Positions 25,137 to 34,007 are shown, numbered from the stretch's first letter. The stretch: 64,000 nt of DNA from Streptomyces sp. APSN-46.1 (GCF_022815725.1 NZ_JALGRF010000004.1:274133-338132), one strand, 5' to 3'. Notes: generated by a model from the sequence alone, not told the origin. A program made the numbers and translations.

Positions 25137-25709
25137 TCACTTCGTCAGCCAGGGGCGCAGCAGCCTGCTGACGGCCGGCATCGCCAGGTAGGTCATCAGG
25201 GTGCTGAAGACGATGGCGAAGGCGGCCGTCCGCAGGACGGAGTGCACATCCACCAGGTACGGCCCGAGCACCGCGTTGCCCGCGAGTGAGATCGGGAAGA
25301 TGGCCAGCCCCGAGCTGACCGCCATCTTCCACCGAGGCGGCGCGGGCCGGGTCGTACCCGGTCTGGCGAACCAGGTCTCCATGCCGTGCAGTTCCCGCCG
25401 GGCTATCTCGGTGTGGTGGTGGCCGAGGCAGTTAGAGAACCACTGCGCCCGCTCGGAGGAGTCCTGCCACCGCTGAAAGGCCGCCTGGTCGCGGAAGCGG
25501 TGAACCAGGAACCAGGGGCCGCCCTCCGCCGCCGGGCGGAACAGCCCGTACCCGAGGTGGTCCGGAAAGGTCGCGGCCGTCTCCAGGATCCCGTGGGCCC
25601 ACGCCTCGAACGTCTCCTCGTGGCCCGGCTCCACCTGGCGGGCGATGAGGAGGTTCACCTCGCCGTTGTCGGCGGGGACGGTGTGTTCGGGCATGTCGAT
25701 GATGGCCAT
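25137..25709 (-). CDS. Antibiotic biosynthesis monooxygenase-like protein with membrane tail
   Basis: A 190-residue protein. The N-terminal ABM ferredoxin-like domain (about residues 15-105) contains NLLIARQVEPGHEETFEAWAHGIL and RFRDQAAFQRWQDSSER. The C-terminal half has two hydrophobic segments (about 125-150 and 158-178). ABM domains handle small aromatic or haem-like substrates or act as dimeric scaffolds. The membrane anchor suggests a different, unknown role. The ATG of MAIIDMPEH was chosen. It is convergent with the ligase gene, eight bases apart, and lies 13 bp after the stop of the large PAS protein in the same direction. Confidence 0.78.
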   Translation of the reverse strand: MAIIDMPEHTVPADNGEVNLLIARQVEPGHEETFEAWAHGILETAATFPDHLGYGLFRPAAEGGPWFLVHRFRDQAAFQRWQDSSERAQWFSNCLGHHHTEIARRELHGMETWFARPGTTRPAPPRWKMAVSSGLAIFPISLAGNAVLGPYLVDVHSVLRTAAFAIVFSTLMTYLAMPAVSRLLRPWLTK

Positions 25710-25722
25710 GCGGCCAGGATGG

Positions 25723-28700
25723 CTAGTTGGTCCCGATCTTGGCCAGCAGGTCCACGATGCGGCCCTGGACATCGGCGGTGGTGGCCCGCTCGGCGAGGAA
25801 CAGCACGCTCTCGCCGGAGGCCAGCCGCGGCAGTTCCGCGGTGTCGATCCCGGCGGTCGTGTAGACGACCAGCGGAGTGCGGTTCAACTGCCCGTTGGCG
25901 CGCAGCCAGTCCACGATCCCGGCCCGGCGGCGGCGGACCTGCATCAGGTCCATGACCACGAGGTTGGGCCGCATCCGGGTCGCCAGCTCCACGGCGTCGG
26001 TGTCGGCTCCCGCCCGGGCGACCTGGAGGCCGCGCCGCTCCAGGGCGGCGGTCAGCGCGGTCGCGATCTCGTCGTGCTCCTCGATCAGCAGCACCCGGGA
26101 GGGGTGCTGCTCGCTGTCGCGAGGCGCGAGCGCCTTGAGGAGGACGGCCGGATCGGCTCCGTACGCCGCTTCCCGCGTGGCATGCCCCAGCCCGGCGGTG
26201 ACCAGTACGGGCACCTCGGCGGCCACCGCGGCCTGGCGCAGGGACTGCAGAGCGGTCCGGGTGATCGGCCCCGTCAGCGGGTCCACGAACAGCGCGGCGG
26301 GAAACGCGGCGATCTGCGCGTCCACCTCCTCGCGGGAGTGGACGATCACCGGTCGGTAGCCGCGGTCGCTGAGCGCCTGCTGCGTCTGTACATCGGGCGC
26401 GGGCCACACCAGGAGCCGGCGCGGGTTGTCCAGCGGCTCCGGAGGCAGCTCGTCGTCCACGGGCAGCGGCACGGGCCGGTTGACCACCTCGACGGCTCCA
26501 CCGGGGCCGTCCAGCGGCTCGGGCCCCTCGGCGGAGCCCGCCTCGGGGGCCCCTATGGCGAAGGCCCGGCCCTCGGGCGCGGGCTCGGAGAGCCGGCGCC
26601 GCCGGCCGGAGCCGGAGGCGTCGACCGAGATGCCCTGGCCCAGCGTGCCGAGCGCGCGCACGCTGATCGGCTGCCCCGACTCGACCGGGGTGTCCTGCGG
26701 CCGGCGGGCACCGGGTACGGAGACCGGCCCGGCGGCCTCGTCGTCCTCGGAGGTCCGCGCAGCCGGTACGGGCCATGCGGGAGTGGCGGGCAGCGCACGG
26801 CGCCGCCCGGTCGGGGGCACCTGCCCCCCGTTCTGCGACGCCTCGGCGGCCTGTGCGTCGGGGGCCTCGGGCTGCGCGGCGGGCGCGCCCAGAGTCCGGC
26901 GGGCACGCCGCCCGCCCGGAGCCTCGGCCTCGGAGTCGGCCGTGACGGGAGAGGGGGCCGAACCGGCCATGGCGGGGGCCGGAGCCGGCGGGGCCTGCGG
27001 GGCCGATGGCGTCGGCGCGGCGGCCGGGGTCGGCCCGGCGGGCAGCGCGAAGCCGCCCTCGGGGGCGATCGGCCGCGCGGGAGCCGGAGCGGGGAGCCCG
27101 GTCGCCGGCACCGGACCGGCCGGTCCCAGTGCCCGGCGGCGCGCGGCGGGATGCTCCGTCACCGGGATCGGGGGCACCGGAACCGGCGGCAGCGCGGGCA
27201 TGGCGGTGCCCTGCGGGGGCACGGGCCGGCCGGGGCCGCCCTGACCGCCCTCACCACTGCCGTCACCGTCCCGGCCGCGACGGCGCCCGGTACCGAGGCC
27301 CGCCGGGTTCACCGGGGACTGCGCGAGCTCCGGCCCCGCGTCGGGGGCACCGACCTCGCCGCCCCGCCGCCGCCCGGACGGCAGCGCCAACGCGCCCCCA
27401 CCCTCGCGCCCCCCGGAGCCCTTCACGGGCGCCCCACCAGCTCCGGGCGCCCCGGGAGCCCCGACACCCCCGGGTACTCCGCCAGTTCCTGGTCCGGCGG
27501 CTCCGGGAGTTCCGACAAATCCGGGGGCTCCTGCAACCCCGGGGGCTCCGGCGAGCCCGGGGGCTCCGGCAGCTCCGCGAGCTCCTGCCCTGCCATTGGC
27601 TCCGGCGACCCCGGGAGCTCCGGGTGCCCCGGCAAATCCGGGAGCTCCGGCACCCCCAGGTCCCCCGGCGAGTCCGTTGGCTCCGGCTGCTTCGGCCGCT
27701 GCGGCCTCGTCCTCCAGGAAGGCGTCCACGCCGCGGCGGGCGCGCCGGCCGGCGGGACCCGCCGCGGCGGCGTCGCCCCCGGCCGGGACGGCCTTGGCGC
27801 CGCTCCCACTGTCCTCGTCGCTCTCCGGCTCCTCCGCCGGCTCCGGCAGGGTCACCGCCCCGGCCCCCGCCCCCAGCGGCAGCTCCAGCACGTACGCCCC
27901 GCCCGGAGCGCCCGGAACCTCCACGGTCTGGAGCACCCCGCCATGCGCGGCCACGATCCCCCGCACGATCGGCTCGTGCACCGGGCTCCCGCCCTCGTAC
28001 GGCCCGCGCACCTCGATCCGTACGACATCACCGCGCTGCGCGGCGGCCACCACGATCGTGGAGTCCATGTACCCGCTGCCCTGGGGCGTCTTGCCGGTGG
28101 CGTCCACGCCCGCCACATCCGCGACCAGGTGCGCCAGCGCGGTCGAGATCCGCTCCGCGTCCACCTCGGCCTCGATGGTCGGCGCGTGGATGGCGAACTG
28201 CGCCCGCCCAGGCCCGATCAGTTCGACCGCACCGTCCACACCGGCCGCGACCACCCGGTTGATCAGGACCTTCTTCTTCGCGAGCTTGTCGGTGCCCGCG
28301 TCCAGCCGCTGGAAGCCGAGCACGTTGTCCACCAGCGCGGTCATCCGTGAGTACCCGGCGGCCAGGTGGTGCAGCAGCTGGTTGGCCTCCGGCCACAGCT
28401 GGCCGGCGTCGTCGGCGGCCAGCGTCGCCAGTTCCCCGCGCAGCTCGTCCAGCGGACCGCGCAGTGACTCGCCGAGCACGGCCAGCAGCTGGGCGTGCCG
28501 CGCGGCGAGGGCGTCGTAGGGGCGTCGGTCGGTGAAGGTCATCACCGCGCCGACGAGCAGCTCGCCGTCCCGTACGGGCGAGGTCGTCAGATCGACGGCG
28601 ACCGGCTGCCCGGACTTGTTCCACAGCACCTGGCTGCGGACCCGGTGCTTGCGGCCGCTGCGCAGGGTGTCGGCGAGCGGGGACTCCTCGAACGGGAACG

Positions 28701-29313
28701 GGGAGCCGTCGGCGCGCGAGTGGGCGATCAGCCCGTGCAGCTCGCGGTTCCCGAGGTCGGTGGCGCGGTATCCGAGGATCTGCGCGGCGGCCGGATTGAC
28801 GAGGACGACCCGGCCGTCCGTGTCCGTGCCCACGACGCCCTCGGCGGCGGCCCGCAGGATCATCTCGGTCTGGCGCTGCGAGCGGGCCAGCTCGGCCTCG
28901 GTGTCCACGGTCTCGGAGAGGTCCCGCACGACGAGCATCAGCAGCTCGTCGCCGGTGTAGCCGGGCTGGGGCTCGCGGTAGGCGTCGCGTCCGTCGAGAT
29001 GGGCGGCGGTGACCTCGACGGGGAACTCGGAACCGTCGGTGCGGCGCGCGATCATCCGTTTCGGTTTGGCGCGCCCGCCCTCGTCCTCGCCGGGTCGGCG
29101 CATGGAGCCGGGGATCAGCTTGGAGTCGAACTCGGGCAGGAGGTCGAGCACCCCGCGGCCGACGAGCCCGGTACCGGGGCTCTCCATGACCTCAAGGGCG
29201 ATCGAATTCGCGTTGACGACCGTGCCGTTGGCGTTGACGAGCAACAGCGCGTCCGGAAGAGCGTCGAGTATTGCTGCGAGGCGAGCAGCGCCTCGGGATG
29301 GCCTGCTGCTCAC
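25723..29313 (-). CDS. Large PAS-domain sensor kinase-like protein with collagen-like linker and receiver domain
   Basis: A 1196-residue protein with a GTG start after GGGAGGAA. PAS domains lie at about residues 10-125 and 140-260. A HisKA-like helical pair (about 265-345) lacks a clear His-Glu motif. A degenerate HATPase region follows (about 345-460). Then comes a long Pro/Ala/Gly-rich part with a Gly-X-Y collagen-like stretch (about 541-627). The last 300 residues hold two receiver-like folds, ending with RVLLIEEHDEIATALTAAL and PNLVVMDLMQVRRR. The missing phosphorylation His makes classic kinase activity doubtful; it may be a signalling scaffold. No response regulator gene is adjacent. 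No membrane segments. Confidence 0.75.
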   Translation of the reverse strand: MSSRPSRGAARLAAILDALPDALLLVNANGTVVNANSIALEVMESPGTGLVGRGVLDLLPEFDSKLIPGSMRRPGEDEGGRAKPKRMIARRTDGSEFPVEVTAAHLDGRDAYREPQPGYTGDELLMLVVRDLSETVDTEAELARSQRQTEMILRAAAEGVVGTDTDGRVVLVNPAAAQILGYRATDLGNRELHGLIAHSRADGSPFPFEESPLADTLRSGRKHRVRSQVLWNKSGQPVAVDLTTSPVRDGELLVGAVMTFTDRRPYDALAARHAQLLAVLGESLRGPLDELRGELATLAADDAGQLWPEANQLLHHLAAGYSRMTALVDNVLGFQRLDAGTDKLAKKKVLINRVVAAGVDGAVELIGPGRAQFAIHAPTIEAEVDAERISTALAHLVADVAGVDATGKTPQGSGYMDSTIVVAAAQRGDVVRIEVRGPYEGGSPVHEPIVRGIVAAHGGVLQTVEVPGAPGGAYVLELPLGAGAGAVTLPEPAEEPESDEDSGSGAKAVPAGGDAAAAGPAGRRARRGVDAFLEDEAAAAEAAGANGLAGGPGGAGAPGFAGAPGAPGVAGANGRAGARGAAGAPGLAGAPGVAGAPGFVGTPGAAGPGTGGVPGGVGAPGAPGAGGAPVKGSGGREGGGALALPSGRRRGGEVGAPDAGPELAQSPVNPAGLGTGRRRGRDGDGSGEGGQGGPGRPVPPQGTAMPALPPVPVPPIPVTEHPAARRRALGPAGPVPATGLPAPAPARPIAPEGGFALPAGPTPAAAPTPSAPQAPPAPAPAMAGSAPSPVTADSEAEAPGGRRARRTLGAPAAQPEAPDAQAAEASQNGGQVPPTGRRRALPATPAWPVPAARTSEDDEAAGPVSVPGARRPQDTPVESGQPISVRALGTLGQGISVDASGSGRRRRLSEPAPEGRAFAIGAPEAGSAEGPEPLDGPGGAVEVVNRPVPLPVDDELPPEPLDNPRRLLVWPAPDVQTQQALSDRGYRPVIVHSREEVDAQIAAFPAALFVDPLTGPITRTALQSLRQAAVAAEVPVLVTAGLGHATREAAYGADPAVLLKALAPRDSEQHPSRVLLIEEHDEIATALTAALERRGLQVARAGADTDAVELATRMRPNLVVMDLMQVRRRRAGIVDWLRANGQLNRTPLVVYTTAGIDTAELPRLASGESVLFLAERATTADVQGRIVDLLAKIGTN

Positions 29314-29437
29314 GACGAGCTTCCTCCCTGACCACAACTACCGGCATGTCACGGGAGGAGTCTAAGGCCACAGTCCCGTGGTGGGGTGGCGGATGCGGGG
29401 TGGATACCGGGCATTCCCACATCATCGCTGGTCAGGC

Positions 29438-29857
29438 CTACGCGGGCGGAAGCACAGGTTCCAAATCCTTCCAACGCCTGATCTCACAACCGTTGGTTCG
29501 CCGAAACGTGGTGTCCACCTTGTGCCCCTGCCAGGTGCCGGTGACGCGGGCGGTGGCCGGCCCGCCGTCCTGCATCGAACACATCTGCCGCTCCGAGACG
29601 GCGGCGAAGGGGTCTTTGCCCGCCTTGGCGAACTCGTCGAGGCGGGCGCAGGCCTGCTCGGCCTCGGGGTGGTTCCCGCCGATGGGGTCGCACTCCAGCC
29701 GGTACTCGCCGTCGGCCCGCCGGTTGCCGGTGTCGGAGACGGCGATGGTGAGCCGGTCGGGCCCGACCAGCAGTCGGCCCAGGGGCAGCGGTGGCAGTGG
29801 ACCGGCGGCCGTGGCGGCCAGGGCGGAGGTGACGGCGAAGGCGGCGAGACGCAGCAT
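29438..29857 (-). CDS. Subtilisin inhibitor-like (SSI family) secreted protease inhibitor
   Basis: A 139-residue preprotein. A signal peptide (about residues 1-19) precedes the SSI domain. Its four cysteines pair as Cys56-Cys70 and Cys93-Cys124. The family motif ECDPIGGNHPEAEQAC is clear. The reactive loop reads RQMCSMQDGG, so by SSI numbering P1 is Met95 and P1' Gln96; Met at P1 is typical for subtilisin inhibition. Exported inhibitors of this family restrain the cell's own extracellular proteases. The secreted trypsin-like protease of this window could be one target, but that is inference. The ATG of MLRLAAF was chosen; a GGAG lies upstream. Confidence 0.88.
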   Translation of the reverse strand: MLRLAAFAVTSALAATAAGPLPPLPLGRLLVGPDRLTIAVSDTGNRRADGEYRLECDPIGGNHPEAEQACARLDEFAKAGKDPFAAVSERQMCSMQDGGPATARVTGTWQGHKVDTTFRRTNGCEIRRWKDLEPVLPPA

Positions 29858-30071
29858 GGGCACTCCAGGTCGTCCGTACGTCGTACGCCTGACCAACGAC
29901 GTGCCCGCCCCGACGTTGCGTATTCCGGCGTTGCGTACTCCGACGCCGGATAGGAGGTGGGCTTAAGGCTTTGCCCTGCGGCCTCCGCTCCTTGTACCGT
30001 GGGAGCGGATTGGTGACCGGCCCCTGGCCTGTGTCATCATCTGCACGCACCCTCGTACGCGGGGGTGTGCT

Positions 30072-30162
30072 GGAGGCGTCGCCTAGTCCGGTCTATGGCG
30101 CCGCACTGCTAATGCGGTTTGGGGCTTACACCCCATCGAGGGTTCAAATCCCTCCGCCTCCG
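30072..30162 (+). tRNA. tRNA-Ser(GCT)
   Basis: A type II tRNA with a long variable arm. Acceptor stem GGAGGCG / CGCCTCC, anticodon stem CCGCA / TGCGG with loop CTGCTAA, T arm GAGGG-TTCAAAT-CCCTC. The anticodon GCT (30108-30110) reads AGC/AGU. A terminator follows. Confidence 0.96.
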
Positions 30163-30172
30163 CACCTTACGG

Positions 30173-30198
30173 AGCCCCGGTCCTCATGGACCGGGGCT
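30173..30198 (+). terminator. Hairpin terminator after tRNA-Ser(GCT)
   Basis: A perfect 11-bp stem AGCCCCGGTCC / GGACCGGGGCT with TCAT loop, followed by TC. Confidence 0.8.
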
Positions 30199-30392
30199 TC
30201 GGTGCGTTTCGGCTTCGGAACTCGAAGGTCCAAACCCGCCCCGACGCCGCCCCGGGCCCCCGCCGGATGATCTTCATCCGGCCCGTTTCCGCAGGTCAGC
30301 AGCGGTTCGGCTAATGGATTTCGCGTCCCGCCGAGGTCCATGTATTGTTGTTCTCGCAAGGCCAACGGGGCGAAAAACCCCGAGAAGCCCAA

Positions 30393-30465
30393 GCACTCGT
30401 AGCTTAACGGATAGAGCATCTGACTACGGATCAGAAGGTTGCAGGTTCGAATCCTGCCGAGTGCA
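30393..30465 (+). tRNA. tRNA-Arg(ACG)
   Basis: A type I tRNA. Acceptor stem GCACTCG / CGAGTGC, anticodon stem TCTGA / TCAGA with loop CTACGGA, T arm GCAGG-TTCGAAT-CCTGC. The anticodon ACG is the substrate for the TadA deaminase, which makes inosine at position 34 so that CGU, CGC and CGA are read. tadA itself is also in this window. Confidence 0.96.
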
Positions 30466-30471
30466 CAGCCG

Positions 30472-30503
30472 AAGAGGCCCCCCGGTTTACCGGGGGGCCT
30501 CTT
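30472..30503 (+). terminator. Strong hairpin terminator after tRNA-Arg(ACG)
   Basis: A perfect 14-bp stem AAGAGGCCCCCCGG / CCGGGGGGCCTCTT with TTTA loop, six bases past the tRNA. Confidence 0.88.
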
Positions 30504-30684
30504 GCGTTGTCCGCCCGGCCTGCCCGGCTCCTCCCTTGTGGGGAGGGCGGACTCCGGGGATTCTCCGGGTTTGAGTCGGTCTGCCGGGGGACGCGGGGTG
30601 CCGAGGGCCCTGGGTACGGTTCCGGGAGATCGTCCGGCGCGGATGCCCGGACAGATGTGCGGGACGGATATAAGGGGGACTCCC

Positions 30685-31050
30685 ATGGGCCTGTTCGGGA
30701 ACGCGCACACCACCGATCCGGCGGCGGCGCAGCGGGACTACGCGCGGCTGCTCGGTCAGGGGGAGCAGGTGCACGCCGCGTACCTGCTGATCCGCGACAC
30801 GATCCTGTTCACGGACCGGCGCCTGGTGCTCATCGACAAGCAGGGGCTCACCGGGAAGAAGGTGGAGTACCACTCCGTCCCGTACCGGAGCATCACGCAT
30901 TTCTCGGTGGAGACCGCCGGTCACTTCGACCTCGACGCCGAGCTCAAGATCTGGATCTCGGGCACAGCTGCGCCGATCGAGAAGACGTTCACCAAGGGAG
31001 TCAACATCTACGAGGTGCAGGCGATCCTCACGCAATTCGTCGCGCGGTAG
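30685..31050 (+). CDS. PH-domain (bPH) cytoplasmic protein
   Basis: A 121-residue protein that is almost entirely one bacterial pleckstrin-homology domain. It starts MGLFGNAHTTDPAAAQRDYARLL; the core reads IRDTILFTDRRLVLIDKQGLTGKKVEYHSVPYRSITHFSVETAG with the usual final helix (YEVQAILTQFV). Proteins of this type (YvbH/DUF1696) have unknown ligands. The start is fixed by AAGGGGGA seven bases upstream. No signal peptide or membrane helix. It stands alone after the tRNA-Arg terminator. Confidence 0.82.
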   Translation: MGLFGNAHTTDPAAAQRDYARLLGQGEQVHAAYLLIRDTILFTDRRLVLIDKQGLTGKKVEYHSVPYRSITHFSVETAGHFDLDAELKIWISGTAAPIEKTFTKGVNIYEVQAILTQFVAR

Positions 31051-31108
31051 GCACATCCGCGACCTGGCCCGGAGATCTACGAGCCACCAACTCGCCTGCG
31101 GCGACGGC

Positions 31109-32035
31109 TCATCTGATGCGGCGCTCCAGCACGCGCGGGAGGCCCGTCACCGACATCACCAGGGAGTAGAGGGACGTGGTGGCGGTGATGAAGAGGCGGT
31201 TGTTCTTCGGGCCGCCGAAAGTGATGTTCGAGACCGGTTCCGGGACGCGGAGGCGGCCGATCAGGGTGCCGTCCTGTGCGTAGCAGTGGACCCCGGACTC
31301 GATCGCGGCCGCCCACAGGCGGCCCTCGTCGTCGAAGCGGATGTTGTCCGGCCGGGGGCACTCCGCGAAGACGCGGTCGTCCGTCAGGCGGCCGTCGTCG
31401 GTGACCTTGAACGCGCGGATGTGGCCCGCCCGGGTGTCCGACGCGTACAGCTCGGTCTCGTCCGGCGAGAAGACGAGGCCGTTCGGGCCCAGGAAGCCGT
31501 CCGCGACGAGCCGGACCTCGCCGCTCGCGGGGTCGGCGCGGTAGAGGTTGCAGGCGCCGATCTCGCTCGGCGCGCGCCGGCCCTCGTAGTCGTTGGTGAT
31601 GCCGAAGTCCGGGTCGGAGAACCAGATCGAGCCGTCGGAGCGCACCACCGCGTCGTTCGGGCTGTTGAGCCGCTTGCCCTCGTACCGGTCGGCGACGACG
31701 GTGAGGGAGCCGTCCGGTTCGGTGCGGGTCACGCGCCGGTTGCCCTGCTCGCAGGTGATCAGGCGGCCCTCGCGGTCCAGGGTGTTGCCGTTGGAGTGAC
31801 CCGCGGCGGCGCGGAAGACCGAGACCGCGCCGGTCGCCTCGTCCCAGCGCAGCATCCGGTCGTTGGGGATGTCGCTCCACACCAGCTGCCGCCAGGCCGG
31901 CAGGTACAGCGGGCCCTCCGCCCAGCGGCAGTCGTCGTAGAGCCGCTCCAGCCGCGCGTCGCCGTTGGCGCAGCGGCCGGTGCGGAAGCGGTCGTCCAGG
32001 ATCTCGTACAGATTCGGGTCGGCGATGGATGACAC
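31109..32035 (-). CDS. SMP-30/gluconolactonase-family enzyme
   Basis: A 308-residue six-bladed beta-propeller. Metal-binding and active-site residues are visible: Glu in RWAEGPLYLPAW, Asn in NSPNDAVVRSDGSIWFSDPDFGI, and Asp in VFSPDETELYASDTRAGHI. Family members open lactones of aldonic acids or other esters, using one divalent ion. The GTG start was preferred over an upstream in-frame codon because of GGGGGA just before it and the family length. It is divergent from an AsnC-type regulator gene, with a palindrome between them. That regulator probably controls it. Confidence 0.88.
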   Translation of the reverse strand: MSSIADPNLYEILDDRFRTGRCANGDARLERLYDDCRWAEGPLYLPAWRQLVWSDIPNDRMLRWDEATGAVSVFRAAAGHSNGNTLDREGRLITCEQGNRRVTRTEPDGSLTVVADRYEGKRLNSPNDAVVRSDGSIWFSDPDFGITNDYEGRRAPSEIGACNLYRADPASGEVRLVADGFLGPNGLVFSPDETELYASDTRAGHIRAFKVTDDGRLTDDRVFAECPRPDNIRFDDEGRLWAAAIESGVHCYAQDGTLIGRLRVPEPVSNITFGGPKNNRLFITATTSLYSLVMSVTGLPRVLERRIR

Positions 32036-32058
32036 TGTTCCCCCATATGGCTGATAGT

Positions 32059-32073
32059 CCGAACTATGTTCGG
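32059..32073. promoter_or_regulatory. Palindromic operator between lactonase and AsnC-type regulator genes
   Basis: CCGAAC-TAT-GTTCGG is a perfect 6-bp inverted repeat in the 109-bp divergent promoter region, spanning 15 bp like typical Lrp/AsnC half-site pairs. Binding by the adjacent regulator is inference. Confidence 0.6.
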
Positions 32074-32144
32074 CGTGAAGGTGAGATTGCAGGATCAGGT
32101 ACCGTCTTCGCAAGAGTCGGCGGGCCGGTGGGAGGAAGAAACGC

Positions 32145-32579
32145 GTGGATGACATCGACCGGGCGCTCGTCCAGCGCCTGCAGCAGGACGCGGGCCAGTC
32201 CTACGCCGCCCTCGGCGCGGCCGTCGGGCTATCGGCCGGGGCAACCCACGAGCGGGTGCGCAAGCTGCGCGAGCGCGGGGTCATCCGGCGGACGACGATC
32301 GAGGTGGATCCGACGGCCGTCGGGAGCGGGGTGCTGGCCTACGTGATGGTCGACTCCAACGCGTGGATGGGGGACTCCGCGGCCGCCTTCGAGAAGATCG
32401 CCGAGATCCAGGAGGCGCACATCATCGCGGGCAGCGCCTCCGTGCTGGTGAAGGTGCGCACGGCGTCGACCGAGCAGTTGCAGGACGTGCTGCGCCGTCT
32501 CTACGCCATCGAAGGTGTCAGCGGCACGCACGCGACGGTCGTCCTGGAGACCTTCTTCGAGCGCCCCCTCCCGCTGTGA
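32145..32579 (+). CDS. Lrp/AsnC-family transcriptional regulator
   Basis: A 144-residue one-component regulator. The N-terminal helix-turn-helix (about residues 3-50) reads LQQDAGQSYAALGAAVGLSAGATHERVRKLRERGVI. The C-terminal RAM/AsnC effector-binding domain covers about 65-140. It probably binds the palindrome in its own divergent promoter region and controls the lactonase gene. The ligand is unknown. GTG start. Its last codons overlap the next gene by four bases (GTGA), so the DUF2797 protein is co-translated. Confidence 0.9.
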   Translation: MDDIDRALVQRLQQDAGQSYAALGAAVGLSAGATHERVRKLRERGVIRRTTIEVDPTAVGSGVLAYVMVDSNAWMGDSAAAFEKIAEIQEAHIIAGSASVLVKVRTASTEQLQDVLRRLYAIEGVSGTHATVVLETFFERPLPL

Positions 32580-33538
32580 CCTGGCGGTGCACCGGCATCC
32601 GGTGGAGCGACGGGCGCCCGGCCATCGGCTGGTACGAGGAGGGGCGCGACGAAGAGCGCGCGGCGGGACGCGGGGACGGGCGCGGGGAGTGGCGCGCGGA
32701 CGGGCGCGGGGAGCGGACCAGCGTGCTCGGGTACGGGCAGCCGCTCGCGTTCGCCGCCCGGGGGGAGCGGCACTGCCTCGGCGTGCGGCGGGCCGGGAAG
32801 CGGACCGCGTGTCCGACGGCCCGGACCGTGCCCGGGCGGGCCGGGAGCGCCCAGTGCCCCGAGTGCGCCCGCCTGGACCGGTCGTTCTCGGTGGCCGCCG
32901 ACACCAACGCCGCTGATCCGCGCACCTACCGGGTGTATCTGGCCTGGTTCGGACCCGGGATGGTCAAGGTCGGCATCACCGCCGAGGAGCGGGGCGCGAC
33001 CCGGCTGCTGGAGCAGGGCGCGGTGACCTGGACCTGGCTCGGGCGGGGGCCGCTGATGGCCACCCGCCGTACCGAGGAGCTGCTGCGGGCGGCGCTGGGT
33101 GTGCCCGACCGGATCGCGTACGCCCGCAAGCGCGCGGTACGGGCCCACCTGCCGCCGGCGGCCGAGCGGGCCGGGGAGGTCGCCGAGCTGCACGCCCGGG
33201 CCGCGGCGCTGTCCGGATGGCCGGAGTCGCTGGAGCGGATGGGGTGCGAAGTCACCGACCATGCCGAGGCGTTCGGGCTGCCGGGGCTGCCGACCCCCGC
33301 CCGGGTGATCACCGAGATGGTGCCCGGCGGGACCGTGGCGGGCCGGCTGGTGGGTGCGGCCGGTCCGGATCTGCACTTCGCGGACGGCCTCGTGGTGGAC
33401 ACCCGGCTGCTGGCCGGCTGGGAACTGGTCGCACCCGCGACCGCCGACGCCGGCGCCGGGACCGACGTACCCGTGCCCGTGCCCGTGGCGGAGATCGCTG
33501 CCGCCGGGCCCGCCGCCGAGCAGGACGGGCTGTTCTGA
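32576..33538 (+). CDS. DUF2797-family protein
   Basis: A 320-residue cytoplasmic protein. Cys/His-containing segments suggest zinc: RHCLGVRRAGKRTACPT (about residues 60-76) and AQCPECARLDRSF (about 87-99). The main block, YRVYLAWFGPGMVKVGITAEERG with TRRTEELLRAAL, is typical of DUF2797, which is related to GIY-YIG-like folds by remote resemblance (inference). The Arg/Gly-rich run at about 25-48 is encoded by GC-rich near-repeats and is probably flexible. The GTG start overlaps the regulator gene. Function unknown. Confidence 0.78.
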   Translation: MTWRCTGIRWSDGRPAIGWYEEGRDEERAAGRGDGRGEWRADGRGERTSVLGYGQPLAFAARGERHCLGVRRAGKRTACPTARTVPGRAGSAQCPECARLDRSFSVAADTNAADPRTYRVYLAWFGPGMVKVGITAEERGATRLLEQGAVTWTWLGRGPLMATRRTEELLRAALGVPDRIAYARKRAVRAHLPPAAERAGEVAELHARAAALSGWPESLERMGCEVTDHAEAFGLPGLPTPARVITEMVPGGTVAGRLVGAAGPDLHFADGLVVDTRLLAGWELVAPATADAGAGTDVPVPVPVAEIAAAGPAAEQDGLF

Positions 33539-33580
33539 GGCCCCCGCCGCACCACGGTCCGCCCAGGGCCGCGTGACCGG

Positions 33581-33599
33581 TCCAAGGTCAAAACTTGGA
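33581..33599. promoter_or_regulatory. Inverted repeat upstream of the monooxygenase/amidohydrolase pair
   Basis: TCCAAG-GTCAAAA-CTTGGA is a perfect 6-bp inverted repeat with a 7-bp AT-rich spacer, 67 bp before the start codon. It looks like an operator; the regulator is unknown. Confidence 0.5.
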
Positions 33600-33665
33600 T
33601 CCCTTTGGCCTCCGGGGCCGCTTTCCGGTGGACATGCCAGGGGGCCGCCGCCGAGGGTGGTGGTC

Positions 33666-34007
33666 ATGAGCATCCAGCCCGTACCCGCGTTCGAACCGCC
33701 GTACCTGATGGCCGTTTTCACCAACGTCCGCACCCCTGACGACACCGGTTACCCGGAGACGAACGCCCGGATGAACGAGATCGTCCGCGCCAACCCCGGC
33801 TTCCTCGGCTACGAGGCCGCCCGCACCCCCGGCGGCCTCGGCATCACCGTCGCCTACTTCCGCGACCACGAATCCCTGGCCGCCTGGCGCGAGAACCTGG
33901 AGCACCAGGCGGCCATGAAGCAGGGCCGCGCCGACTGGTACGAGAGCTACACCCTGCACGTCGCGACCGTCGAGCGGAGCCACGGCTTTGTCCGCGAAGA
34001 CGGCTGA
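33666..34007 (+). CDS. Antibiotic biosynthesis monooxygenase (ABM) family protein
   Basis: A 113-residue single ABM domain. Typical features are YLMAVFTNVRTPDDTGYPETN, NPGFLGYEAARTPGGLGITVAYFRDHESLAAWREN, then HQAAMKQGRADWYESYTLHVATVERSHGF. The His and Trp in the last stretch resemble the active-site pocket of this family, which oxidises aromatic substrates or degrades haem. The 3' end overlaps the next gene by 20 bp, so the two are coupled. ATG start. Confidence 0.85.
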   Translation: MSIQPVPAFEPPYLMAVFTNVRTPDDTGYPETNARMNEIVRANPGFLGYEAARTPGGLGITVAYFRDHESLAAWRENLEHQAAMKQGRADWYESYTLHVATVERSHGFVREDG

